Positions 1 to 6,613 of a stretch of DNA of 55,325 nucleotides are shown here, in pieces. The notes under the pieces are model-generated. The model did not search any database, had not been told where the DNA came from, and saw only the letters and a list, made by a program, of their open reading frames with translations. This stretch comes from Gammaproteobacteria bacterium. Lineage in GTDB: Bacteria; Pseudomonadota; Gammaproteobacteria; VBWC01. The DNA is taken from NCBI GenBank assembly GCA_023266115.1, contig JAHFRU010000018.1, forward strand, positions 1-55,325. Direction: 5' to 3'. Made by a program: the position numbers and the translations under genes. Numbering within the stretch: the first letter of the stretch is position 1; each line of letters opens with the position of its first letter.

Positions 1-40
1 TCTTGCTTTGCTTCGGATCATACGGAATGAACTTTGGCAT
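1..40 (-). CDS. Partial transposase N-terminus (IS1182-like)
   Basis: Reading leftwards from an ATG at 40, the 13 visible codons give MPKFIPYDPKQSK. This resembles the conserved N-terminus (FIPYDPKQS) of IS1182-type DDE transposases as I remember it. An AGGAG motif lies a few bases before the ATG. The rest of the gene is outside the window. The DNA at 41-112 would then be the terminal part of the insertion sequence, placing an IS directly against the last attC-like site of the cassette array. The identification rests on a short peptide. Confidence 0.45.
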   Translation of the reverse strand, partial: MPKFIPYDPKQSK

Positions 41-112
41 TTGTCATCACTCCTGCCGGAATGTTACGCCATTTTATCAGAGCGCTATGACAGCTATTAG
101 GTTTTTCTACAG

Positions 113-199
113 CCTCAACGCTCGCCATAACCGGCAGAAAAAAGTGGCTCGACGAAGGAGCGACGCTTTTTGCTGTCCGTGTTGATGGCGTGGTTAGGG
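113..199 (-). other. attC-like site, end of two-gene cassette
   Basis: On the minus strand the inverse core CCCTAAC (193-199) contains the stop codon of the upstream small gene. It is followed by CGCCATCAAC, a central imperfect palindrome, then GTTATGGCG and a weak right core GTTGAGG (113-119). The paired CGCCAT/ATGGCG blocks and AAAAAG/CTTTTT arms give the bulged hairpin expected of attC. The right core is off consensus and may have been replaced by the terminus of the neighbouring IS. Confidence 0.6.
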
Positions 200-400
200 C
201 TTGCGCCGGTTATACGGAGACTGGTTTGTGGGTTTAAGAGACACCCCAACTTCCGATGCCTTGGCTTGAACTGCTTCCGCCGTACGGCCAAGCTTCAAGC
301 CAGCCACTCGCGTTGGCGTATTTTGCTTCGCAAGCTCTTTTAGTTGCGCGACATCTTCTTTAGACCATTGCTTACCATGATTTTTAGGTTCTTTGGCCAT
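194..400 (-). CDS. Small basic SANT/Myb-like cassette protein
   Basis: A 68-residue, lysine-rich protein of unknown function. The central segment (KQWSKEDVAQLKELAKQNTPTRVAGLKLGRTAEAVQ, split here as KQWSKEDVAQLKELA and TRVAGLKLGRTAEAVQ) looks like a helix-turn-helix of SANT/Myb type. Similar short proteins ending in SLKPTNQSPY occur in many proteobacteria as hypotheticals, as far as I recall. GGAGTC precedes the ATG at 400. It is the second gene of its cassette, 37 bases after the Cys-rich gene, and its TAA is part of the attC inverse core. DNA binding is inferred from fold resemblance only. Confidence 0.65.
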   Translation of the reverse strand: MAKEPKNHGKQWSKEDVAQLKELAKQNTPTRVAGLKLGRTAEAVQAKASEVGVSLKPTNQSPYNRRKP

Positions 401-437
401 GAATATGACTCCATGAGAAAGTAGGAGAAGACTGCGT

Positions 438-737
438 TTACTTCACGCAGATGCCGTATATTTGCCCGCTACGTTTCATGCAAGAAAACCCAATGCCGCA
501 GTCAGTATCAAATGAACAATTGCCGACATTCTGTGGTTGTGACCGGGGCGTAGAGTAATCGTAGGTTTTGTTGCCGAATTGATCGCTTGGTGTGACACAA
601 ATGCCCGTGATGTTAATGTCACCAGATGCTTTAACACATTTGTTGCCGAAGCCACAGTCAAAATCGCTGTTACATGCGGCTGAGGCAACACCGTTTAACA
701 GGAACCAAATTCCAAACACTGCAATAACCTTAACCAT
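438..737 (-). CDS. Secreted protein with two Cys-rich repeats
   Basis: A 99-residue protein. The ATG at 737 is chosen over upstream codons because AAAAGGAGAAGAGC sits directly before it. Residues 1-20 form a signal peptide (VKVIAVFGIWFLLNGVASA), so export to the periplasm or beyond is likely. The mature part holds two copies of a four-cysteine unit, residues 22-47 and 74-97, with pattern C-x5-C-x5-C-x10/12-C and shared DCGxG and GICV. All eight cysteines fall in the repeats, suggesting disulfide-stabilised mini-domains. I do not recognise a named family. First gene of a two-gene cassette, 19 bases after the cassette start TTAGGGC. Confidence 0.7.
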   Translation of the reverse strand: MVKVIAVFGIWFLLNGVASAACNSDFDCGFGNKCVKASGDINITGICVTPSDQFGNKTYDYSTPRSQPQNVGNCSFDTDCGIGFSCMKRSGQIYGICVK

Positions 738-757
738 GCTCTTCTCCTTTTCTGTAG

Positions 758-845
758 CCCTAACGTAATGGAGTTGAGCGGCGCCGATGCAATGCGGCAT
801 GGATATCCGCATGCATGAGCATCGTGGTCACCGCTGTTGTTAAGG
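758..845 (-). other. attC-like site, end of the cassette without a clear gene
   Basis: Minus strand: left core CCTTAAC (839-845) and right core GTTAGGG (758-764). In between are paired AGCGG/CCGCT and CGATG/CATCG blocks around a GC-rich palindrome with GGATATCC at its centre. The right core forms the start of the next cassette (TTAGGG). The left core does not complement the ATAGGC at this cassette's own start, so the cassette may be rearranged. Confidence 0.6.
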
Positions 846-1140
846 CACCTCGTCGGCGTCCGCTCGAACGACGCGTTCGGCGTGAGAGGTCGTGAGTGCC
901 GGTCTCTTCTGGAGCGGTCAGCCAGCGAGTAGTCCCGCTATGCCGGGCCACAGGAGGATTCGGGTGGGTGATGCCCGAAGCGTTGATACGTCTGTGCGCA
1001 TCAACGCTCGCGTTATGCGACAGTGCGTTCAACGCTTCGCGCGCTAGCATATCCCCCCCCCTCTTCATGAAGTCCCCCCGTGTCGTGATAGGGCGCTTTT
1101 GGCTTTTGTCGTTGTCGTGCCTTTCTCTGCCACCGCCTAT
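764..1140 (-). other. Cassette with no confident gene
   Basis: This 377-base cassette lies between two attC-like right cores. The only sizeable minus-strand frame (760-1068, 102 codons) starts behind an unusual run of G, has low-complexity Arg/His-rich content, and stops inside the attC core, so I do not call it a gene. A perfect 8-base hairpin, GCGTTGAT/ATCAACGC with a 12-base loop, lies at about 993-1020. It could carry a structured RNA, a promoter or a decayed gene. Confidence 0.4.
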
Positions 1141-1200
1141 CGCGCTGAACGATTCGCTTGAAGCGCGCGGCCACGCGTCGCTTCGAAGCGATTGTTATAC
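1135..1200 (-). other. attC-like site after the GIY-YIG-like gene
   Basis: Minus strand: inverse core GTATAAC (1194-1200), including the TAA stop of the gene, followed by AATCGCTTCGAAGCG, a GC-rich centre, the partly complementary CTTCAAGCGAATCG, and the right core GATAGGC (1135-1141), one base off GTTAGGC. At 66 bases it has the size and the long imperfect palindrome of integron attC sites. Confidence 0.7.
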
Positions 1201-1791
1201 AGCATTCGAATTCTCCTCCGATAGCGGAGAGTTGGGGCTTAACGGAACGGTTTGAGATTCTGAAGGCATTCTTGCAAAAAATTCATCGCCTCTCTGCACG
1301 AATTTCTCAACATCACCCTCGTAGACTTCGTTTAGTACCAACGTGCAGTCACTTTTAGTGATACTGTCCATTGCAGCGCGATCCCAAGCCCGTTTACATT
1401 TCCACGATTTCACGAGACGCGCTGTTGGAGCAGAGGTCTGATGCTCTTTCAAGCGAACTTCTAGTGAGTCGGTGTAACCGATTTTCACCCGAGTCGGGAG
1501 AGCTTCGGGTACCAGCTGAATCACATAGAAATATCCGAAACCTCCGCTCGCGAATACATCCGCAGAACCATTCAGTAGGGTGGTCTCTCCCCGCTTGCTC
1601 TCGAAATAGGCAATAATCAAATTTGCGTGAGCGTCTGAGACGCATAACGCGCTCCGGGCTCTACCGGGGACCATTCCCTTCAGAATTTCGAGATCAGATT
1701 CGGATTGAATCCGTCGTACTGCACGACGGACGGAGGTAACTTCGACTCCTATCTTCTCTGCGACCTGATCTAAGGTGAGGTAGTCCGGCAT
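1195..1791 (-). CDS. HTH plus GIY-YIG (T5orf172-like) protein
   Basis: A 198-residue protein in its own cassette. Residues 1-55 look like a helix-turn-helix (LTLDQVAEKIGVEVTSVRRAV). Residues 86-175 resemble the T5orf172/MUG113 branch of the GIY-YIG nuclease superfamily: GYFYV (86-90) for the GIY strand, KIGYT (103-107) for the YIG strand, then R113 and an HQTSAPTA segment typical of that branch. A glutamate near residue 155 (NEVYEGD) could complete the active site. Nuclease activity is inferred from these motifs. The ATG at 1791 follows GAGGTTGATTG. The C-terminal 20 residues are Ser/Pro-rich and reach the attC core. Confidence 0.7.
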   Translation of the reverse strand: MPDYLTLDQVAEKIGVEVTSVRRAVRRIQSESDLEILKGMVPGRARSALCVSDAHANLIIAYFESKRGETTLLNGSADVFASGGFGYFYVIQLVPEALPTRVKIGYTDSLEVRLKEHQTSAPTARLVKSWKCKRAWDRAAMDSITKSDCTLVLNEVYEGDVEKFVQRGDEFFARMPSESQTVPLSPNSPLSEENSNAV

Positions 1792-1815
1792 TCAATCAAC
1801 CTCTGTGCTCATGCT

Positions 1816-1871
1816 GTATAACGTAGAAGTAACCGGCCTGCGCGGCTTTTCGCGCGACTGCTAGGTTAGAA
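1816..1871 (-). other. attC-like site after the TIR-like gene
   Basis: Minus strand: inverse core TTCTAAC (1865-1871), then a palindrome built on GCGCG/CGCGC with a short loop, then right core GTTATAC (1816-1822). Length 56 bases. TTCTAA complements the start TTAGAA of the same cassette, and TTATAC at the right complements the inverse core of the next cassette. Confidence 0.7.
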
Positions 1872-1874
1872 GTC

Positions 1875-2942
1875 TTAGCCACCTTTTATGGCGCTCTTGA
1901 ACACTGCCTCCTCGGGATTCTGAATGGCGGACAGGATGTTCTCGGCAACCTTTTCAATTAGTTTGTTTCCCCAGAAGGGGTCGCTCATATCGTAGTAAAT
2001 GACGCGGATGTGTTGAAGATCGAATGGAACATCTTCTTCTTTCGCGGAGACCAGGACTACTGGTTTCTTCATCGCGTGCGCTAACCCCAACTCATAGAAG
2101 ACGTTTGGATTGCGTGTCGTCAACTCAGCGACCAAGACCTTGGCCTCGTTAATGCCGTGCCACACTTGATCCATGATCTTGCCTGTAGCGAAAATTTCTG
2201 CGTCTGCACGAACTGGGCGCAGCCCCGCTTTTTCAATTGCGGGCCTATAGATTTTCTCGTAGTACTCACCGAGCGGCGCTGCGAACGGCTGCATCACAAA
2301 GCAAGAGTCATTCGCCCCAACGTTTGTGGCTTTCTCAAGTTTTTTCAACCGCTCAGATTGGGCGGGTGCAGCCGCGTCACTACTAGCTACGTCCGTAACG
2401 CGAACTTTTTCGCCGTGCCTTGAGATTAGCTCTGCGGTCTCGAGTGACTCAAGGAAGACCTGTTTGAACTCTCGGAAACTATCGGCCGGAACCTTGTATG
2501 TTTCGACAACTGTGTTCCGTAGGAACTGGTCGTCTGGAATATTTTCGCCACGGTAGTGTTGATACACCTCGGAGATGTCCGGCGCGCTCATAACGGCCTG
2601 CCGATAGCCATCGATGGTGTCGCTCGGTGACTGAGGTCGCAATATCTTCTTCGCCAACGCGGTGGGTTGAAGATGACCAGCCTCCGGTTGCTCCAGGAAT
2701 CCGTACTTGATGGCGGAACTAATTTCAACGCCAAACGGTCCTGCTGGACTGCCAAGACCAAGGAACTTGGCGGCGTCTGCTCGGCTGCACGATTTGCCTG
2801 CGTTCTGGTCGAGGATGGCTTGGGCGATTCGGATTGCCTTTCCTACCGCGTGCCGAGGAAACTTTGCTTTGCTGCTTGCTGGCGCTACCGACTTCACAGC
2901 GGAAGGCTTCTTCGCCGATTTGACTGTCTTCTTTGTAACCAT
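1875..2942 (-). CDS. Winged-helix plus TIR/NDT-like domain protein, candidate defence effector
   Basis: A 355-residue protein. Residues 1-30 are a Lys/Ala/Ser-rich basic tail. Residues about 32-185 resemble a winged-helix region (ADAAKFLGLGSPAGPFGVEIS, with YGFLEQ and LQPTALAKKIL) of the kind I associate with DUF5343. Residues about 212-345 match a TIR / nucleoside 2-deoxyribosyltransferase-like fold: CFVMQPF (214-220), RADAEIF, GKIMDQVW, and NPNVFYELGLAHA (278-290), whose Glu284 is in the position of the catalytic glutamate of those families. Such proteins often hydrolyse NAD or nucleotides in immunity; here that is inference. AAAGGAG lies 11 bases before the ATG at 2942. Confidence 0.7.
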   Translation of the reverse strand: MVTKKTVKSAKKPSAVKSVAPASSKAKFPRHAVGKAIRIAQAILDQNAGKSCSRADAAKFLGLGSPAGPFGVEISSAIKYGFLEQPEAGHLQPTALAKKILRPQSPSDTIDGYRQAVMSAPDISEVYQHYRGENIPDDQFLRNTVVETYKVPADSFREFKQVFLESLETAELISRHGEKVRVTDVASSDAAAPAQSERLKKLEKATNVGANDSCFVMQPFAAPLGEYYEKIYRPAIEKAGLRPVRADAEIFATGKIMDQVWHGINEAKVLVAELTTRNPNVFYELGLAHAMKKPVVLVSAKEEDVPFDLQHIRVIYYDMSDPFWGNKLIEKVAENILSAIQNPEEAVFKSAIKGG

Positions 2943-2967
2943 CGGTATGACGCTCCTTTGGTTGGAC

Positions 2968-3031
2968 TTCTAACGTTCAAATTGAGGGGCTGCGCGCTTT
3001 TGCGCAGTCCCTCTCGAATGTAGGGTTGGGC
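2968..3031 (-). other. attC-like site after the PIN-like gene
   Basis: The clearest site of the array. Minus strand: inverse core GCCCAAC (3025-3031, fits RYYYAAC fully), then GAGAGGGACTGCGC, a 4-base loop, and GCGCGCAGCCCCTC with an unpaired extra base, then right core GTTAGAA (2968-2974). The unpaired bases in an otherwise perfect hairpin are a hallmark of attC recognition on the folded bottom strand. Length 64 bases. Confidence 0.8.
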
Positions 3032-3037
3032 GTCGAT

Positions 3038-3595
3038 TTAGTCATGACCATTCCACGGTGGAAGCTCGCCACCGAATTCTTTGACGAACTGGACGTTGAA
3101 TTCGTCGCGCTCTTGAATTTTCTGTCGTACAAAATCTACCGCTTCATCAGGCGAGAGAATCTTCACAAAATCTTTCAGCTTGTGACGGTTGCCGAGGATT
3201 CCTCCCGGCTGTGTCTTTGAGCCGCCGTCGCCAGTAACAAGGATGGCTGCATACTTCGCAGCTTCGCAAACAATGCGCACATCGTTCAGTTGGTTTTCGT
3301 CGCGCGCACCATCAGGAAAAAGTGCGCTCTCCACCTGCCTAAACTGAGGATCGGTAGGCTCTACTGGTGGCGTTGCCGTAAAGATGTTTTGATTGGCCTT
3401 TCGCGTTCTCATGGCATTGCCATCCGCCTGCGCTTCGCCATGAGCAGTAGCGGACATGTTTATCAAAATCACCTCATCGTCGTACCACTTCTCCAGTTGG
3501 TTAACGGCAGCCAACTTCTGACGAGCATTGATGAGGTTGGTATCGATATGCAGTACCGGGATGTACAGCAATCTACGCTCCATGCGGATAGTCAT
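3038..3595 (-). CDS. PIN-like domain cassette protein
   Basis: A 185-residue protein, first in the array. The N-terminus LLYIPVLHIDTNLINAR has the strand plus aspartate (D18) that opens PIN-type nuclease domains. A middle MSATAHGEA supplies an acidic residue, and NDVRIVCEAAKYAAILVTGDGG resembles the second conserved acidic helix-strand. The C-terminal part (ILSPDEAVDFV) fits the final PIN helix. RNase or toxin activity is inferred; no antitoxin gene is adjacent. The frame is open from a TTG overlapping the cassette junction at 3613; I prefer the ATG at 3595. The next ATG, at 3583, is also possible. Confidence 0.55.
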   Translation of the reverse strand: MTIRMERRLLYIPVLHIDTNLINARQKLAAVNQLEKWYDDEVILINMSATAHGEAQADGNAMRTRKANQNIFTATPPVEPTDPQFRQVESALFPDGARDENQLNDVRIVCEAAKYAAILVTGDGGSKTQPGGILGNRHKLKDFVKILSPDEAVDFVRQKIQERDEFNVQFVKEFGGELPPWNGHD

Positions 3596-3607
3596 CGCGG
3601 ATTCCAC

Positions 3608-3729
3608 GCCCAACTAGGTTTCGACACCCTAATTGGTATCTTGTTTTACACCACTATGGTGTAAAACACTTTCCCGTCGTCTATTAATCAATCGCTTAAT
3701 CCGGATATTACTGGGAAATACACCCTAAT
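3608..3729 (-). promoter_or_regulatory. Array head: core site, 11-bp palindrome and flanking direct repeats
   Basis: A perfect core GTTGGGC (minus strand, 3608-3614) begins the first cassette. Upstream lies an uninterrupted inverted repeat with arms GTTTTACACCA (3643-3653) and TGGTGTAAAAC (3657-3667) around CTA. The decamer ACACCCTAAT occurs at 3624-3633 and again at 3720-3729. The region could be an attI-like site or the promoter/operator that drives the cassettes. I cannot assign a regulator to the palindrome. Confidence 0.45.
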
Positions 3730-3783
3730 GAAATCGGCAAGTACACCACGCACTGCCGACACCGCCCGCCAGCAATATCCGCA

Positions 3784-4659
3784 TCAACACCCCTCCCGCG
3801 CGTGGCTGCGCGCTGCGAACAGTGCCGCCGAGACGATCAGTGCGCCGCCGATCCATTCGGCCAGTTGCACGACCTCGTCGGTCAGGATTTGTGCCGACAC
3901 GGTGCCGACGACGATTTCGAACAGCAGGATCACGGCCGAGCGGTGCGCCGGCATGTGGGTGACGCCGTAGAGTACGGCCATGGTCATCGTGACGATACAG
4001 ATGGCGCCGAGTGCAAATGCCGACAGATACACGGCGCCGCTGACCTGCGGCAGCGACGGCGTGGTAATCAACAGCAATGCGACAGCGACAATGACGACGC
4101 CGCCCCATGCCACGGCGGCCTTGGTCCAGATCGATACGCCCTGCACCTTGCGCACCACGACGTTGGACAGCGCGAAGGCCATGCCGGAACTGATGGCCAG
4201 CCAGTCGGCGGTATCCTGCGGCCACGGCAGCCCGACCTCGGGATTCCATAACATGATCACGGCGCCGGTCATGGCCAGCAGCAGTGTCGCCTTCGCCTCA
4301 CGTGTCATGGACTCGTGCAGGATCAGTTTGCCGAACAGCACGGTCCACAACGGTGACAGATAGAACAGCAACAGTACGCGCACCACGTTGCCGTCGATGA
4401 CGGCGAGTATGAAGGCTACATTGCACCAGCCGCTGGCCAGTGCCAGCACGACGTAATGTCCAAGATGGTGAAACTCGACGCGATGCCTCCACAGCATCGG
4501 CAGGCCGACCAGCATCGCGGCGCAGTACAGGATCAGCGTCGACCACACCCCTTGCAGGCCGTTGTGTTCGAGCAGACGCAACGGATACCACAGCACGCCC
4601 CACATCGTTGAGCTGATCAGCAGGGCGACGACGGGCACAAATGTCGACAAAGGAGTCAC
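3784..4659 (-). CDS. EamA/DMT family transporter
   Basis: A 291-residue inner-membrane protein with about ten hydrophobic segments and the two-fold EamA repeat. The first half opens with STMWGVLWYPLRLLE and contains LFGKLILHE; the second half repeats the pattern and ends in TDEVVQLAEWIGGALIVSAAL. Family members export or import small metabolites; the substrate cannot be read from sequence. A GTG at 4659 is used as start; there is no good Shine-Dalgarno sequence. It is the first normal chromosomal gene to the right of the cassette array and occupies the place where an integron integrase would be expected. Confidence 0.85.
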   Translation of the reverse strand: MTPLSTFVPVVALLISSTMWGVLWYPLRLLEHNGLQGVWSTLILYCAAMLVGLPMLWRHRVEFHHLGHYVVLALASGWCNVAFILAVIDGNVVRVLLLFYLSPLWTVLFGKLILHESMTREAKATLLLAMTGAVIMLWNPEVGLPWPQDTADWLAISSGMAFALSNVVVRKVQGVSIWTKAAVAWGGVVIVAVALLLITTPSLPQVSGAVYLSAFALGAICIVTMTMAVLYGVTHMPAHRSAVILLFEIVVGTVSAQILTDEVVQLAEWIGGALIVSAALFAARSHAREGC

Positions 4660-4793
4660 GGGTGGTGAGGTGCCGCGTCGGATTGGTTAAGGTAGCGCCG
4701 AGTATACAGACTCTGTCACCGTGTCAGTCGCCGCGGGTACAGCAACGATCCCTGGATTCCGCTGCGCTGCATCCAGGCTACATTTGACTTGAT

Positions 4794-5495
4794 CTAGCAC
4801 CAGCTCGCCTGTCCCTTCGGCGATTCGAGCAATTCCAGTACATTCGCCTCGACGATGCGGTAACCGACATTCCCGTATAGCTTCTGGCGGCCGTCGTTCA
4901 ACAGATAGGTCGGGCTGCCTTCCAGCCGGCAGGATTCTTTCTTCTCGAAGTCATCGCACAGGGCGGCCATCGCCGCGCCGTTGTTGATCTGTTCCATCAG
5001 CTCGTCGACCGGCAGGCGCATTGTCTCGGCGATTTCCAGCAGCACTGCCAGCTGGCCGATATTCCTGGCCTCTTCAAAAAAGGCGCAGCGCACGCGCCAG
5101 ATCAGTTCTTCGAACACGGTTCTGTCGTCATACCCGGCCACAGGCTCGCCGGAGATCAGGCCGTTCTGTTCCAGCAATAACGCCGCTTTCAGAAACAGAT
5201 GGCCCATGGCCGACGACGCGGGACGGCAGACCTTCCAGGCATCCGGATTGATTTCCACATGCGGAAACGATCGACACACCTCGACGACGTGATCGCCGTA
5301 GCCGGCGTACCCGCCGCGCCCCTGCCAGCCCTGGCCGATACGCTTGTCGGTGTTGCCGAACACATTGATGAAGTGCTGGCGTATGGTAATTTCGTCACCG
5401 AGCTGTTCCTTCAACTCGGTGAGCCGGATCTGGGACACATAGGCCCAGACGCAGAGCACGTCGGAGAAATAGGCAAGCTGTACCGGTACGGCCAT
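4794..5495 (-). CDS. DsbA-family thioredoxin-fold protein (2-hydroxychromene isomerase/FrnE-like)
   Basis: A 233-residue protein with no signal peptide, so probably cytoplasmic. The N-terminus VQLAYFSDVLCVWAYVS corresponds to the DsbA active-site strand and helix, but the motif is CVWA: Cys15 is present and the second cysteine of CxxC is absent. A middle alpha-helical insertion (about 60-180) and EGSPTYLLNDGRQKLYGNVGY with the cis-proline loop (SPT) fit the DsbA fold. Such one-cysteine members act as isomerases or glutathione-dependent enzymes rather than oxidases. The 4660-4793 spacer before it holds only a short hairpin (CCTGGAT/ATCCAGG). Confidence 0.8.
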   Translation of the reverse strand: MAVPVQLAYFSDVLCVWAYVSQIRLTELKEQLGDEITIRQHFINVFGNTDKRIGQGWQGRGGYAGYGDHVVEVCRSFPHVEINPDAWKVCRPASSAMGHLFLKAALLLEQNGLISGEPVAGYDDRTVFEELIWRVRCAFFEEARNIGQLAVLLEIAETMRLPVDELMEQINNGAAMAALCDDFEKKESCRLEGSPTYLLNDGRQKLYGNVGYRIVEANVLELLESPKGQASWC

Positions 5496-5625
5496 GGTTT
5501 TGCTCTCGACAACGCGGCGTTGTAATCAAACTCGACCCCGATTGATTGTCGCCGGTATTCCGATGCGGGGCAAGCCGGCGGCGGCTATCGAAACGATATC
5601 AACCCATCAGCCGAAGATCGCGCGC

Positions 5626-6588
5626 TCAGTGGCCATGCCACGACACAGACAACAGCAGGCTGTTGTTGATTCCCTCATGGATGTAACGCTGATAGATCGG
5701 AAACAGCAGCGCCGCGCCGAGATCGAATTCCAGTCCTGTGACAGGATCCCTTAACCCCATGCCCAGCGATAGAAACGCATCGCCGATATGCCCGGGACTG
5801 GCGCCGCTCGATGCAGTCGTGACGTCGAATCCCGGCCCGGTCAGGCCGGTCGTGAACTCGCCCGGGCCCAGCGGCGCGCCAATCATCAGGTGCGGCGTCA
5901 GCGCAAGGCGCGGCGTCAGCGGCTGTTGCGCCTGCACGCCGAAAAATACCGTGACCAGATTGTTCGCACCGCTGTGATCGATATCCCCTTCGGCCCCGGC
6001 GTCCGCACCGGCCAGCAGGCGATAGTGAAACCGGTAGTCCGCCAGCACCAGACGCTCCAGCAGCAGACCGCCGACGTAACCCCAGCGGCGGCTGTCGTCG
6101 TCAAGGTGATCGCGCGTGACCACGACACCGACACCGCTGTGCCGTATGGCGCCCGCCGGCCGGGTAAATTGCGCGCGCTCCGGTATATCGAGCGGCACTC
6201 CCGTCAGGCTGCCCGGGGTCAACGCATTTTCGTAGGCGCTGCCATCGACATCAAAACGGTCATAAAAGCCAAGCACTCCCAGCGCCCCGTTGTTGCCCCA
6301 CGCGCGCGCCAGGCCGATCGCGAACATCTCGCCCGCCGCCTCGGCGAACTCGCCGTCGGGCCTGGCTATACCGAGCTGGACCGCCGGCTGCCAGCGGTCG
6401 GCCCGCAAACCCACATCGGGCAACGGCAACGTGGCGTAGCGCGCTTCCTGCGCCGCCTCGGCCAGGTGCTCGGCGCGAAAATGAATGTCCTCGACCGGCG
6501 GATCGGTGAGCGCGGCGACGGATGCCGCCGCAAAGAACAGCATCAGCAGCGCGGCAGGCAAAGTCCGAACAACGAGCATGTTAACCAT
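5626..6588 (-). CDS. Secreted or outer-membrane protein, possible beta-barrel
   Basis: About 320 residues. The start at 6588 gives a clean signal peptide (LPAALLMLFFAAASVAA), cleavage around residue 27. The mature protein is rich in alternating hydrophobic/polar strands, Gly and aromatic residues (WGYVGGLLLERL, YRFHYRLLAGA, TPRLALTPHLMIGAPLGPG), and ends near an aromatic residue (LLSVSWHGH), as many outer-membrane barrels do. I do not recognise the family. It is followed by the DsbA-like gene in the same orientation but separated by 130 bases, so co-transcription is uncertain. Confidence 0.65.
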   Translation of the reverse strand: MVNMLVVRTLPAALLMLFFAAASVAALTDPPVEDIHFRAEHLAEAAQEARYATLPLPDVGLRADRWQPAVQLGIARPDGEFAEAAGEMFAIGLARAWGNNGALGVLGFYDRFDVDGSAYENALTPGSLTGVPLDIPERAQFTRPAGAIRHSGVGVVVTRDHLDDDSRRWGYVGGLLLERLVLADYRFHYRLLAGADAGAEGDIDHSGANNLVTVFFGVQAQQPLTPRLALTPHLMIGAPLGPGEFTTGLTGPGFDVTTASSGASPGHIGDAFLSLGMGLRDPVTGLEFDLGAALLFPIYQRYIHEGINNSLLLSVSWHGH

Positions 6589-6613
6589 GGGCGGATCGTA
6601 CACGGCGTGTGGC

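Larger units (their letters stand above)
113..3614 (-). mobile_element. Integron-type gene-cassette array without integrase (CALIN-like)
   Basis: Five cassettes in one orientation can be delimited by core sites G|TTRRRY: 2974-3613 (PIN-like), 1822-2973 (TIR-like), 1141-1821 (GIY-YIG-like), 764-1140 (no clear gene) and about 119-763 (two genes). In known cassettes the first six bases are complementary to the inverse core of the cassette's own attC. Here TTGGGC/GCCCAA, TTAGAA/TTCTAA, TTATAC/GTATAA and TTAGGG/CCCTAA match exactly in four of five cassettes; the 764-1140 cassette does not. Stop codons fall in or next to the inverse cores. No intI lies to the right, where it would be expected. Base composition is more AT-rich than the neighbouring core genes. 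Confidence 0.8.

Noticed and set aside
3-185. 60-codon plus-strand frame at the left edge
   Set aside because: It crosses the transposase start and the attC palindrome; no ribosome-binding site or family resemblance.
760-1068. 102-codon minus-strand frame in the cassette without a clear gene
   Set aside because: It ends within an attC core, has low-complexity Arg/His-rich content and no recognisable domain, and its start follows a run of G rather than a clear ribosome-binding site.
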